Notes: a model not told the origin generated them from the letters alone. DNA of 36,781 nucleotides from Candidatus Bathyarchaeota archaeon (GCA_026015225.1 JAOZGV010000127.1:1-36781); one strand, 5' to 3'. Shown: positions 25,401 through 33,656, numbered from the stretch's first letter. Translations and numbers: made by a program.

Positions 25401-25718
25401 ATGACAATAGCCGAACCCTCTTGGGTTTCAACAATTGATGCAGATAAATTACTAGAAAACAAAAAAGCTGCCATATATCCTAAAGGATTACCTGTCCTTC
25501 TTATCAAGCAGGGGGGACGAATTCATGCTATTTCAAATAAATGCGCACATATGGCATGTCCATTGGCTGGAGGCGTATTAGAAGATTGTATAATAAGATG
25601 CCCGTGTCATAATTGGGGTTTCGATATTAAAACAGGCGAATTCTTAGACGCAAAAGAGATCAAAATACAAGTTTATCAGACTAAATTACTAGAAGGAAAA
25701 ATATATGTAAAAATTTAG
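25401..25718 (+). CDS. Rieske-type [2Fe-2S] ferredoxin (first copy)
   Basis: 105-residue soluble Rieske protein. Ligands are Cys48-x-His50 and Cys67-x-x-His70 (CAHMACPLAGG...RCPCHNWGFDI), the usual 16-residue spacing between them. No transmembrane segment or oxygenase domain, so it is a small electron carrier. I chose ATG 25401 because AGGAG lies 5 bases upstream. It is the first gene of a tight four-gene operon; the next gene starts 11 bases after its stop. Its redox partner is unknown; the context suggests delivery to the FTR-like reductase. Confidence 0.9.
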   Translation: MTIAEPSWVSTIDADKLLENKKAAIYPKGLPVLLIKQGGRIHAISNKCAHMACPLAGGVLEDCIIRCPCHNWGFDIKTGEFLDAKEIKIQVYQTKLLEGKIYVKI

Positions 25719-25729
25719 GAGGAAAAGTC

Positions 25730-25987
25730 TTGGAAAAAATATTTATGTATACTTTGAGCACTTGTCCTTGGTGCAGGAAGACGAAACAATTCTTCAAAGA
25801 GAAAAATATCGAATTTAATTTTGTCGATTACGATCTAGCTGGCGAGGAAGAACAAGACAAAATTCGTGATGAAATGAGTAAATATGGCAATGTAGCTTTT
25901 CCATTTGTAAAAATTGGCGAAGAAGTGGTTATAGGATATGATCCGGACAAGTATTCGAAGTTATGTGGGCTAACAGAAGGAAAATAA
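25730..25987 (+). CDS. Glutaredoxin-like thiol-disulfide protein
   Basis: 85-residue thioredoxin-fold protein with the active site Cys12-Pro-Trp-Cys15 in YTLSTCPWCRKTKQFF, plus the cis-Pro region NVAFPFVKIGEEVVIGY. Start is TTG 25730 with AGGAGG 6 bases upstream. It lies between a Rieske gene and the FTR-type gene, so it is a good candidate for the protein reduced by that reductase. NrdH-like and glutaredoxin-like roles cannot be separated from sequence. Confidence 0.9.
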   Translation: MEKIFMYTLSTCPWCRKTKQFFKEKNIEFNFVDYDLAGEEEQDKIRDEMSKYGNVAFPFVKIGEEVVIGYDPDKYSKLCGLTEGK

Positions 25988-25989
25988 GG

Positions 25990-26322
25990 ATGAATATAGA
26001 ATCCAGAAAAAAAGCTTTAAAATTTCTTTATCAAAGAGTTGTTGACCCCTTAGGGTATAAATTCAGTCCAGATAAAGACCTAGTTGATTTCTTATTGGAG
26101 CAAGAGGTAAAATTGAAACAAAAACATGGAATTCCTTTTTGCCCTTGTCAAGGACTTTCAAAAGATAGAGAAGAGAACATGAGAATTGTCTGTCCATGTA
26201 TACCTTTTCATAGAGAACATTTTGATGCGATGAAAAGATGTTGGTGTGGACTTTTTGTCCATAAGGATGTAACAAATTCCGATGAACTTAAACAGATCCC
26301 TGTTCATGAAATAAAAAAGTGA
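25990..26322 (+). CDS. Ferredoxin:thioredoxin reductase catalytic (beta) subunit-like
   Basis: Reduces a disulfide in a small thiol protein with electrons from an Fe-S carrier, through a [4Fe-4S] cluster next to an active-site disulfide. Six Cys occur as three C-x-C pairs: CPC 51-53, CPC 68-70 and CWC 84-86. Classical FTR has CHC in the third pair, and its His tunes the cluster; here it is Trp. Spacing between the second and third pairs is also longer (13 residues instead of about 8). The ATG at 25990 is two bases after the glutaredoxin stop, so I prefer it to an upstream in-frame ATG. No FTR alpha subunit is nearby, as in other archaeal forms. Confidence 0.88.
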   Translation: MNIESRKKALKFLYQRVVDPLGYKFSPDKDLVDFLLEQEVKLKQKHGIPFCPCQGLSKDREENMRIVCPCIPFHREHFDAMKRCWCGLFVHKDVTNSDELKQIPVHEIKK

Positions 26323-26690
26323 ATAAGATGCAAGTTGAAGTTGGAAAAATAAACGAGTTGCCTCCTGGCGGTATGAAAGCGATCGAGGTAAGTGGTAAAG
26401 AGATCGTTCTTTGCAACTATGAGGGAAAAATATTTGCGATTGATAGGAGATGTGGACATATGAATGCGCCCTTAGACAAGGGTACATCAGAAGGATATAT
26501 AGTAACTTGTCCAATGCATAATGCTCAATTTGATTTGACTACAGGTGAGATTCTGAGTGATCCAATTCCTCGACCTCGCCCCTCAGATTTTATGCATTGG
26601 TTTGGAATGTTAATGTCTAATATTAAGACTCATAACATCAAGACTTATCCCGTTAAAATAGATGGTGAAACCATAAAGATAGAGATCTGA
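26319..26690 (+). CDS. Rieske-type [2Fe-2S] ferredoxin (second copy)
   Basis: 123-residue soluble Rieske protein with Cys45-x-His47 and Cys64-x-x-His67 (RRCGHMNAPLDKG...VTCPMHNAQFDL). After the second ligand pair comes an insertion DPIPRPRPSDFMHWFGMLMSNIKTHNIK not present in the first copy, so the two are not recent duplicates. The GTG start overlaps the FTR-like stop by four bases (GTGA), showing translational coupling; ATG 26328 is an alternative. It ends the redox operon. Confidence 0.9.
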   Translation: MNKMQVEVGKINELPPGGMKAIEVSGKEIVLCNYEGKIFAIDRRCGHMNAPLDKGTSEGYIVTCPMHNAQFDLTTGEILSDPIPRPRPSDFMHWFGMLMSNIKTHNIKTYPVKIDGETIKIEI

Positions 26691-26860
26691 AAAAAATAAT
26701 TCTATTTGAAAACGAGCGTACACATCTTTAATAAATAAAAGCGCGCGCCTGAAATAATTTTACAACATCATCTTAATTGTCTCTTAAATTCTGAATATTT
26801 ATGAAAATTTTACAAGTTTTATATTCTTATCCAGTCTATTAGAGCGATGTGTTGGACTAA

Positions 26861-28066
26861 TTGATCAGTAGATATCGATGGGTTATTCTATCCTTGGCAT
26901 TTTTAGCATTTGCAACCACCTATATGGCTAGAATGGCATATCCTCCCCTTATTCCAGAGATGAGTATTGAATTAAATCTGACTCATGCTGAAGCTGGAAT
27001 GCTTATGTCGGGTTTTTTTATGGGCTATTTGGCTATACAGTTGCCAATCGGATTCGTTTCGGATAAAGTTGGGGTTAAGCGAATTTTTACTATCTCCTTG
27101 GTCCTGACAGGGATCTTATGCATACTTACTGGCTTTGCCGGATCTTTTTCAGAGGTTCTTATCTATAGATTTTCAAAAGGTCTAGCCGCTGGGTGCATTT
27201 TTGCTCCAGGTTCAGCATTGATATTAAGATGGTTTCCTCCAAAGGATAGGGCCATATCAATAAGTTTCTTCCAAATTTCGGTTTCATTTGGAACTTTTAT
27301 TGCCCTTTCATCTTCTGCTGCCATATCTTCATTTTTTGGTGGTTGGAGTTGGTCTTTCTGGATATTAGGGATTCCATCCATAATTATTGCCATACCTTCA
27401 TTATTTCTTCTAAGAGAAAAACCTGATGAGACTTTTGAAGGCGAAGTGGTTGACGGGGGAAGAGAAGTTGGATCATATTATGGCTTTGTGCTGAGAGATC
27501 TACGCATGTGGCTAGTTTGTATAGCTACAGTAGGAGGTGGCGCTGCATTTATAGGGTCTCTTACTTGGATTCCAACATACCTTGTAAGGATAGTGAATTT
27601 ATCCGAAGTTTATGCAGGCTCAATATCCTCTTTACTGGCGCTTGCTGGAATTTTTGGAACGCCCATTGGCGGATTTATTGCCGATAGAATTCTCCATAAG
27701 AGAAGTCCCATAGTTTTTTTAGGAATATTTGGTTCAGGATTAGCTTGCATATTTTTTTCGATCGTTGTGCCATCTGATCTTTATTCAGCTATAGCTTTGT
27801 TTATTCCCATCCCATTCTTTTCTGCGGTGTGGTGGATTGGCCCATCGCTTTTATCAGAGTGGTTCCCCTTAAAAGTTCTAGGAACCGCTACAGGCATTCT
27901 AAACTTTATGACGATTTCTGGATGTGTATTAGGTCCATTTATCTTTGGTCTTATACTAGATCTAACTAATTCATTCTCTCATGGATGGTTTGCTTTAGGA
28001 GCGATTGCCTCTCTTTCTGCATTGTTAATGATACCAATAATGTTGCAGGATTCGAAGAATGTATGA
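26861..28066 (+). CDS. Major facilitator superfamily transporter
   Basis: 401-residue integral membrane protein with about twelve hydrophobic segments. MFS signatures: GFVSDKVGVKRIF after the second segment, with GFIADRILHKRS as its counterpart in the second half. The N-terminal half contains AYPPLIPEMSIELNLTHAEAGMLMSGFFMGYLAIQLP, common in organic-anion and sugar-phosphate transporters. The substrate is not predictable. Start is TTG 26861 right after an in-frame stop. A TATA-like TTTTATATT near 26818 predicts a short leader. It is probably transcribed apart from the Rieske operon 170 bases upstream. Confidence 0.88.
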   Translation: MISRYRWVILSLAFLAFATTYMARMAYPPLIPEMSIELNLTHAEAGMLMSGFFMGYLAIQLPIGFVSDKVGVKRIFTISLVLTGILCILTGFAGSFSEVLIYRFSKGLAAGCIFAPGSALILRWFPPKDRAISISFFQISVSFGTFIALSSSAAISSFFGGWSWSFWILGIPSIIIAIPSLFLLREKPDETFEGEVVDGGREVGSYYGFVLRDLRMWLVCIATVGGGAAFIGSLTWIPTYLVRIVNLSEVYAGSISSLLALAGIFGTPIGGFIADRILHKRSPIVFLGIFGSGLACIFFSIVVPSDLYSAIALFIPIPFFSAVWWIGPSLLSEWFPLKVLGTATGILNFMTISGCVLGPFIFGLILDLTNSFSHGWFALGAIASLSALLMIPIMLQDSKNV

Positions 28067-28129
28067 TGCGAATTTATATTAATCCAAATTCTAAAAAGTT
28101 AATTAAATTGCGTATTTTCAATTAGATAA

Positions 28130-28324
28130 TTATTTCTTTGTCCGATCTATAATTTGAGCCATCAGAGCATTAGTTCTCACTGATTCTATTCCTTTCATGC
28201 AGGCACCTTTGCTTTTATATGCCTCCCCCACTGCAATAATTTCGTTATTTGGAGCCATCAATCTAAAGCGGAATTGTCCTCCAGCGCGCGCGCTAAAGCC
28301 TAATACAGAACTGAGCATCTTCAT
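28130..28324 (-). CDS. YegP-like (DUF1508) small protein
   Basis: One YegP repeat: GGQFRFRLMAPNNEIIAVGEAYKSKGACMKGIESVRTNA. Function unknown; family members are small and often tandem. The annotated start (ATG 28324) gives 64 residues. The frame continues upstream for 18 further codons (VIGVRRITRRTS region) to a TAA at 28379-28381, and beyond that stop the same frame holds a small ORF beginning at 28498. The real gene may therefore be longer or broken. Confidence 0.65.
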   Translation of the reverse strand: MKMLSSVLGFSARAGGQFRFRLMAPNNEIIAVGEAYKSKGACMKGIESVRTNALMAQIIDRTKK

Positions 28325-28378
28325 GGAAGTACGTCTGGTAATTCTTCTGACACCAATTACAACTTCTCTAAAGTTACT

Positions 28379-28498
28379 TTAAATAATAATCCCAGTCTCA
28401 ACAACTCTTTTCGTATCCTTTTCAATATCATCAAAAGCCTTAGCCAAAGGATCGACTACATCATAAAATTCAGAAGTGATCTTCTTTTTAACTGGCAT
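28379..28498 (-). CDS. Small ORF (39 residues) in frame with the YegP-like gene
   Basis: Reads MPVKKKITSEFYDVVDPLAK and continues with an acidic/basic helix (AFDDIEKDTKRVVETGIII). AGGT lies upstream of the ATG. It ends at TAA 28379-28381, in the same frame as and 18 codons before the YegP-like start. I do not recognise it. It may be an independent small gene or the N-terminal part of a gene now split by a stop codon. It is divergent from the VWA gene. Confidence 0.4.
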   Translation of the reverse strand: MPVKKKITSEFYDVVDPLAKAFDDIEKDTKRVVETGIII

Positions 28499-28652
28499 TC
28501 AAAACTACCTAAGTATATATAGATATATCAGATTTTTTTCTACTTGCTTAAGAATTATCTAAATAGATGATGCTAATAATGAGTGTTTTGATTTAAGGAT
28601 GCATATTCAATAATTTTAAGGCTAACAAAAGAACAATATATTTAGTATTAAA

Positions 28653-30191
28653 GTGATCAGAATGATAAGAAAGATTTCAATTCTATTTATAATAATCCTA
28701 CTTTCAATAATTCCAATTTGCATTCAAGATACTATATCACTTGAAGCCCCACATATTGAGGGAACAAAAACTATTTCACCAACGCGTGTTCTTAAAGAAC
28801 AAAAAATAACTGTCACAATCAAACTTACTGGTGAAGGGGACATAACCTTAGCCCCTATCGATGTAGTTTTAATCCTTGATAAATCCGGTAGCATGCGCGG
28901 CGATAAGATTATAGATGCAAAAGAAGCAGCAAAGTCATTCTTAGATTATACCTTTGATGTTGATAAGGTCAGTCTAGTAACATTTAGCAACGATCCAAAA
29001 ATAAATTTTGACTTACAATTCATGAATTCTGCAAATGAGGATCTTTTAAAAGTTGAAATAGATGATATAATAGCATCGGGATCTACGAATATTTATGATG
29101 CTATCGTAACAGCTAATGAAATTCTGACTGATTCTCCAAGAGCGGGTGTACCTTTAGTAGAAATTCTTCTAACAGACGGAGCACACAATTATCCATCTTT
29201 TCTTTCAGACAGTGATTTCGAATCTTTAGCCGATCAAACCAAAAACAAAGGCATCATCATTTATACTATAGGGTTGGGAGAAGATGTAAACGAAAAAAGA
29301 CTTGAGTTGATCGCAAACACCACAGGAGGTAAATACTACTTTGCTCCAAACTCAGAAGATCTTGGAGATATTTTTGAAGATATTGCGAGCTTTTTAAATA
29401 TTGCCGGCACAAATATCGTTGTTTCTGAGACCATACCTTCTTATCTATCTTATAACGGAGACGCTTCAAAAAATCCTGATGAAACAATCACAAATAATGG
29501 GATAACTCTCAAATGGAATATTGGTACGCTTTCAATAGGAAGAGAGTGGAATGTTACTTATACAGCCCAAACAAAAGAAGCGGTAGAATCTAGCGATCTT
29601 GTTTCACAAACACGTATAGATTATATAAAAACAGATTCAGCCTCAACCACCATAAACCTAGAACCAGGCTTAATTTATAATGATATTGCACTGACATATC
29701 TAGCAGCTGAGCATGAAAGAGTGACTCAAGGGGACATAAATGAAATTACAACCACAGTAGAGAGTCAAGGATCTGTCCAAAGAACCTTTGATCTAGAAAT
29801 TAGGTACGATAGTACCTTAATCAATAGTCAATCCTTAACATTGAATCCCGGTCAGACAAAAAATGTAACTTACTCATGGAATACCTCAAGTGCAGAAGTA
29901 GGGAGATACACCATCACTGCAACCATTGATCCTGATCAACAAATTTGGGAGCAAGACAGAACAGATAATACAGCTACTACTGAAGTTGAAATATCATCTG
30001 CAAGTCAATATCCATTCATTCCAATATTTATTGCAGTCTTAATATTGCTAACTGTACCCATAGTTGCGGCGGCTATGTATTCAAGACCAAGAGGAGGCCC
30101 TCCCAGATGCGAGGAATGTAAAGAATTCTTGTTCTATGATAAACGAACAAGGAGATGGTACTGCCAGCGATGCAGACGCTATGTTTTATAA
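28653..30191 (+). CDS. Secreted/membrane VWA-domain protein with C-terminal zinc ribbon
   Basis: 512 residues. An N-terminal hydrophobic signal (ISILFIIILLSIIPICI) leads to a von Willebrand A domain with a complete MIDAS: Asp76-x-Ser78-x-Ser80 (DKSGSM), Thr145 (GSTNIYD) and Asp175 (LTDGAHN). Next come a beta-rich DUF11-like segment (ETIPSYLSYNG...NIGTLSIGREWNVTYTA) and a CARDB-like Ig segment (TFDLEIRYDSTLINSQSLTLNPGQTKNVTYSWNTS). One transmembrane helix (FIPIFIAVLILLTVPIVAAAMY) precedes a CxxC-x14-CxxC zinc ribbon (Cys486, 489, 504, 507) that would face the cytoplasm. Probable adhesion or sensing protein. ATG 28662 is an alternative start. Confidence 0.87.
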   Translation: MIRMIRKISILFIIILLSIIPICIQDTISLEAPHIEGTKTISPTRVLKEQKITVTIKLTGEGDITLAPIDVVLILDKSGSMRGDKIIDAKEAAKSFLDYTFDVDKVSLVTFSNDPKINFDLQFMNSANEDLLKVEIDDIIASGSTNIYDAIVTANEILTDSPRAGVPLVEILLTDGAHNYPSFLSDSDFESLADQTKNKGIIIYTIGLGEDVNEKRLELIANTTGGKYYFAPNSEDLGDIFEDIASFLNIAGTNIVVSETIPSYLSYNGDASKNPDETITNNGITLKWNIGTLSIGREWNVTYTAQTKEAVESSDLVSQTRIDYIKTDSASTTINLEPGLIYNDIALTYLAAEHERVTQGDINEITTTVESQGSVQRTFDLEIRYDSTLINSQSLTLNPGQTKNVTYSWNTSSAEVGRYTITATIDPDQQIWEQDRTDNTATTEVEISSASQYPFIPIFIAVLILLTVPIVAAAMYSRPRGGPPRCEECKEFLFYDKRTRRWYCQRCRRYVL

Positions 30192-30209
30192 TACTAGAAC
30201 CTATCAATA

Positions 30210-30217
30210 TTTTTTTT
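30210..30217 (+). terminator. T-run terminator after the VWA gene
   Basis: Eight T begin 18 bases after the VWA stop codon. The 188-base convergent gap to the radical SAM gene also has one alternating purine-pyrimidine tract (30267-30277). Confidence 0.45.
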
Positions 30218-30379
30218 ATAAGTATCTAACTTCATTGGACAATGAGTGGGGAAGTTTTTTAATAAAGTGTGCGTGCTTGTATTTGTTTACGCCGTCATTT
30301 TCATTCTCGAATTGCCTCGTATTTTAAATATCTGAATGCCAACTATTACAAATTTTTATCTTCATTCTCCAGAGCTTTT

Positions 30380-31303
30380 TTACCATAATCGGAGAGAGTG
30401 TCTAAAAGTTTCTCCTCTTTCTAAACCAAATTTTTTTGCTAATTCAACAACAGCTTTATATTCCTTTAAATTTGGTCTTCTTCTCAACTTTTCATATTCA
30501 TGTGCTTTGTAAGCAGGCCTATATTGATCCATTATGTTGGTGTAGGTATTTTTTGATATCTTTTCTGCAATGAATTTCAAGATTTGTTCACTTCCAGCTT
30601 CATTGTTTGGCAAAACTAGATGTCGAATAAGGAGTCCTCTTTTTGCAATTCCATCTTCGATTATCAAGTCACCTACTTGTCTATGCATCTCAATAACTGC
30701 TTCCTCGCATCGTTCAGCATAATCAGGAGCATCTGAATATTTTTTTGCAGAATCTGAGGAACCATATTTCATATCGGGCATATATATATCAACGATACCT
30801 TCTAGAAACTTAATAATCTCAGCACTTTCATATCCACCACAGTTCCAAACTATTGGTAAATGTAAGCCTTTTTTTATTGCAAAATCAATCGCATTAACAA
30901 GTTGAGGTGTGAAGTGTGTTGGAGTTACAAGATTAATATTATGACAACCTTGTTCTTGAAGATAGATCATGTAATCAGCCGCTTTCTCTTCACCAACGGC
31001 GTTACCATAACCAAGATGACTAATATCATAATTCTGACAATAAATGCATAGCAGGTTACAATTTGTTAGAAATATTGTTCCGGAACCGCTAGAACCGACA
31101 AGAGGTTCTTCCTCACCGAAATGGGCATTAAAACTCGAGATCATCAAATCCTTGCCGGATTTGCAATAGCCCTTTTCCCCCTTTAATCGATTCACTCTAC
31201 ACTTTCTGGGGCATATCTCACAACTTTCGAGTATGCGATATAGTCTATCAATCTTCTCTTTTAATTTACCTTTCTTACGCGAGTTTAGATAAACTGGTTC
31301 CAT
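30380..31303 (-). CDS. Radical SAM protein of the PflX type (COG1313)
   Basis: 307 residues. The radical SAM cluster motif is Cys82-x3-Cys86-x2-Cys89 (TNCNLLCIYCQN). Four N-terminal Cys (28, 31, 35, 47; CEICPRKCRVNRLKGEKGYC) precede it as in PflX-like proteins. INLVTPTHFTPQLVNAI and PIVWNCGGYES are typical. Members are annotated as putative pyruvate formate-lyase activating proteins, but no glycyl radical enzyme is encoded nearby and the substrate is unknown. It lies 75 bases after the aldo/keto-reductase-like gene on the same strand. Confidence 0.9.
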   Translation of the reverse strand: MEPVYLNSRKKGKLKEKIDRLYRILESCEICPRKCRVNRLKGEKGYCKSGKDLMISSFNAHFGEEEPLVGSSGSGTIFLTNCNLLCIYCQNYDISHLGYGNAVGEEKAADYMIYLQEQGCHNINLVTPTHFTPQLVNAIDFAIKKGLHLPIVWNCGGYESAEIIKFLEGIVDIYMPDMKYGSSDSAKKYSDAPDYAERCEEAVIEMHRQVGDLIIEDGIAKRGLLIRHLVLPNNEAGSEQILKFIAEKISKNTYTNIMDQYRPAYKAHEYEKLRRRPNLKEYKAVVELAKKFGLERGETFRHSLRLW

Positions 31304-31378
31304 CTGGCATCAATAAAATTATTTTCATCCTATATAATTTACAAATGAAAAAGGAATATTTGTGCGTGCTCAAAATAA

Positions 31379-32347
31379 TCATTTAGACACTTGACTATCT
31401 CTAAGGATGGTGCTAGCCACTTCAAGATCTTCTTCAAGTTCTTCTATAGATCCAGTTCCGATCATGCACATATCAACTCCTATTTCATTATAAACATACT
31501 CTAAAGCTTCCTTTGGTTTTATTCTTCCCCCAGCAAATGGTTTAACGCCAACTATTATTTTTTCTTCTTTTCTAGCATTTTTTATACACTTTTCAACTTC
31601 TTTTTTTGTTGGAAACATCATTATTCCAGATTTATTGACAGGGGCAACATACCCATCATGCTTCTTCACTCGCTCCTCACTTAATAATTGAAAAGTAATT
31701 CCTAAATGATGGGAGCCTAGCAGAACCCTGTATCCAAACTCATGAGTTCTATCCAGAAGTTCTTCAAGTAGGTCCATTCTACACAATGCTAGAAAATCGG
31801 ATTCTGATCCAGGCTCAATCCAAGCAATCTTATGAGTTGAGAACCTAATCATCTCATCCTCCCATTTACTCCAATCAATCTTCAGTCCTCTATCCAGCTC
31901 TTTTAAGTCATAAGGTTTGGCAGTGCTAAAATTTTCTCTCCAATCATCTCGACAATTCAATATTGGATCCTCATAATAATTCGCTCTGATGTTTTTTCCA
32001 AAATATTTTAACTCATAGGCCAGATGGGTAGCCCATCTTCTGTAATCGGTTATTCTTTCTCCACTTAGTGTCATCGGAATACCTGCACATGCCATTAATG
32101 GGATCCTTATATCTTGTTCATCCTCTAATTCCTTTAACGATTGTAGGTGGATGGGAGAAAGTTCATTAAAATCTTGAGAGGAACAAGCAAAATATCTAAT
32201 ACCATTCTTAAGTGCAATTTTCATTATTTTCTTGATTTCCTCTTTGTCTGAGAATTTTTCTTTGTATTCCCTATCTTTATCTTTGCCCTGATAACTTATA
32301 CCGAGTAAAGGCAGATTGCCAAAAATTACTTTTTCTAGTTTAAACAT
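31379..32347 (-). CDS. Aldo/keto reductase-like TIM-barrel protein
   Basis: 322 residues. The C-terminal half resembles aldo/keto reductases: IVGVKPFAGGRIKPKEALEYVYNEIGVDMCMIGTGSIEELEEDLEVA. The N-terminal half has GNLPLLGISYQGK and ALKNGIRYFACSSQDFNEL, but the classic AKR catalytic tetrad (Asp, Tyr, Lys, His) is not obvious. ANYYEDPILNCRDDWRENF is a distinctive central part. It may be a diverged isomerase or lyase rather than a reductase. Neighbours (radical SAM gene downstream, zinc dehydrogenase upstream) share its strand but have gaps of 75 and 130 bases. Confidence 0.6.
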   Translation of the reverse strand: MFKLEKVIFGNLPLLGISYQGKDKDREYKEKFSDKEEIKKIMKIALKNGIRYFACSSQDFNELSPIHLQSLKELEDEQDIRIPLMACAGIPMTLSGERITDYRRWATHLAYELKYFGKNIRANYYEDPILNCRDDWRENFSTAKPYDLKELDRGLKIDWSKWEDEMIRFSTHKIAWIEPGSESDFLALCRMDLLEELLDRTHEFGYRVLLGSHHLGITFQLLSEERVKKHDGYVAPVNKSGIMMFPTKKEVEKCIKNARKEEKIIVGVKPFAGGRIKPKEALEYVYNEIGVDMCMIGTGSIEELEEDLEVASTILRDSQVSK

Positions 32348-32477
32348 ATGCTTAGAATAGTTTCGCCAGTAATTAAAAGACTTGTTGAGCGCGCACTAAA
32401 AATAATTAAAAGGTCAATTCAGATGAGGTTTATTTTCAGGAAATGCACCTAAACTTGAATGTACGATTTTGCAACTC

Positions 32478-33515
32478 CTAAGGAGTTAATATGACTTTTG
32501 ATGCTTCGCCTTTCATGATTAACTGAAAACCTTCCTCTGCCTTTTCTAATGGGAAACTATGGGTAATCACAGAAGTTAGGTCAATTTTCTTATCAGAAAC
32601 TAGTCTTTGAACTCTATACCATGTATCGAACATATATCTTCCAAACACACCTAGAAGGTCTATCTCCTTGTAAACAATAAATGAGGTGGTATCCAAGGTT
32701 GGATTTTCAGGACAAACTCCAAAGAGAACTACTTTACCGCATTTGGCAACGATTTCCAATGATTGCTTAATAGTATTAATAGAACCGGCCGCTTCAAAGA
32801 CAATATCGGGTCCTCGTTTCCCTAATATTGATTTTACTCTTTCTTCTACATCTTCTTCAGCTGCATTAATAACGTCTCTAGCAGCACCAATCTTCTTTGC
32901 GATCTCAATTCTATACGGCTTTATGTCCGTTGCCACTACTTTTGATCCCAGCGCATTCATGATTTGCTGGATAAATATGCCAATTGGACCGCATCCCAAT
33001 ACAACAGCAGAATCTCCCGGTTCAGGATATGTTCTTTGAACTGCATGCATGGCCACTCCACAAGGTTCGTAAAGTACTCCCTCCTCATGGGATGTACCTT
33101 CGGGTAATTTATAGGCGATAATTTCGGGTATTACTGCATATTCTGCGAAAGACCCTTCATAAGTGTGGACGCCAAACACCTTCAGATTTTCACATATATG
33201 CATTCTTCCAGTTTTACAAAAATAGCACTGCTCACAAGGAATGTGAGTTTCACCCGCAATAATATCTCCAGGTTTAAGCCTCTTTACCTTCTCCCCGATT
33301 TCAACAACATCTCCACAAAATTCATGCCCTATGATAGTAGGGAGCGCCCAATTTCCCTTGATAGCCTGCTCATCCCATTTATATTGATGAATGTCAGAAC
33401 CGCAATATGCTGCTGCCTTGATGTTAACTAAGACATCTCTAGACCCTACTTTTGGATCCTCAACATCAGTAATTTCAATTCCTGATTTTGGTACTCTCTT
33501 TACAACAGCTTTCAT
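32478..33515 (-). CDS. Zinc-dependent alcohol/threonine dehydrogenase (MDR family)
   Basis: 345-residue medium-chain dehydrogenase. Catalytic zinc ligands: Cys38 (YCGSD), His64-Glu65 (GHEFCGD) and Glu150 (YEPCGVAMHAV). Structural zinc: Cys94, 97, 100, 108 (CEQCYFCKTGRMHIC). The NAD site is VLGCGPIGIFIQQ. GDIIAGETHIPCEQC and GHEFCGDVVEIGE are shared by L-threonine 3-dehydrogenase and sorbitol dehydrogenase groups; threonine is a reasonable but unproven substrate. A TATA-like TTTAAATATC (minus strand, 33548-33557) is a good promoter candidate, and AGGA precedes the ATG. Confidence 0.9.
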   Translation of the reverse strand: MKAVVKRVPKSGIEITDVEDPKVGSRDVLVNIKAAAYCGSDIHQYKWDEQAIKGNWALPTIIGHEFCGDVVEIGEKVKRLKPGDIIAGETHIPCEQCYFCKTGRMHICENLKVFGVHTYEGSFAEYAVIPEIIAYKLPEGTSHEEGVLYEPCGVAMHAVQRTYPEPGDSAVVLGCGPIGIFIQQIMNALGSKVVATDIKPYRIEIAKKIGAARDVINAAEEDVEERVKSILGKRGPDIVFEAAGSINTIKQSLEIVAKCGKVVLFGVCPENPTLDTTSFIVYKEIDLLGVFGRYMFDTWYRVQRLVSDKKIDLTSVITHSFPLEKAEEGFQLIMKGEASKVILTP

Positions 33516-33547
33516 TTTCCTAATCCACTATCTTGTTCATTATCATT

Positions 33548-33557
33548 GATATTTAAA
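33548..33557 (-). promoter_or_regulatory. TATA-like element of the zinc dehydrogenase gene
   Basis: TTTAAATATC on the minus strand, about 38 bases before the ATG at 33515, giving a predicted leader of roughly 10-15 bases. Call rests on sequence and spacing. Confidence 0.45.
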
Positions 33558-33601
33558 GATAAATGCTAATACTATTAGAATGTTCAAATTTACTATAAAA
33601 G

Positions 33602-33613
33602 TGAGCGCGCTCA
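33602..33613. repeat. 12-base palindrome TGAGCGCGCTCA in the dehydrogenase/hisI divergent region
   Basis: Perfect palindrome, GC-rich in A/T-rich DNA, about 90 bases before the dehydrogenase start and 150 before the HisI-like start. Its core GCGCGC belongs to the alternating purine-pyrimidine tracts at other gene borders. It could be an operator for one or both divergent genes. Confidence 0.5.
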
Positions 33614-33646
33614 TGTCACTACTAAGAATTGATGCGATGAGTGGGA

Positions 33647-33656
33647 TTCGGAGTCA
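33647..33656 (+). repeat. Intergenic 10-mer TTCGGAGTCA, copy 2
   Basis: Exact copy in the divergent region before the HisI-like gene. The bases following it (CGGAATAATGCCGG) contain a short GC-rich stem CCGG/GCC but do not resemble the other copies. Confidence 0.5.

Noticed and set aside
28280..28295. GCGCGCGCGC run as another border tract
   Set aside because: It lies inside the YegP-like coding frame (Ser-Ala-Arg-Ala codons), so it is not intergenic and was left out of the motif count.
23677..28381. Reassigned TAA codon, because two genes have an in-frame TAA
   Set aside because: Many intact genes in the window end normally at TAA, for example the RACo-type and purM genes, so simple disruption, separate genes or sequence error is more likely.
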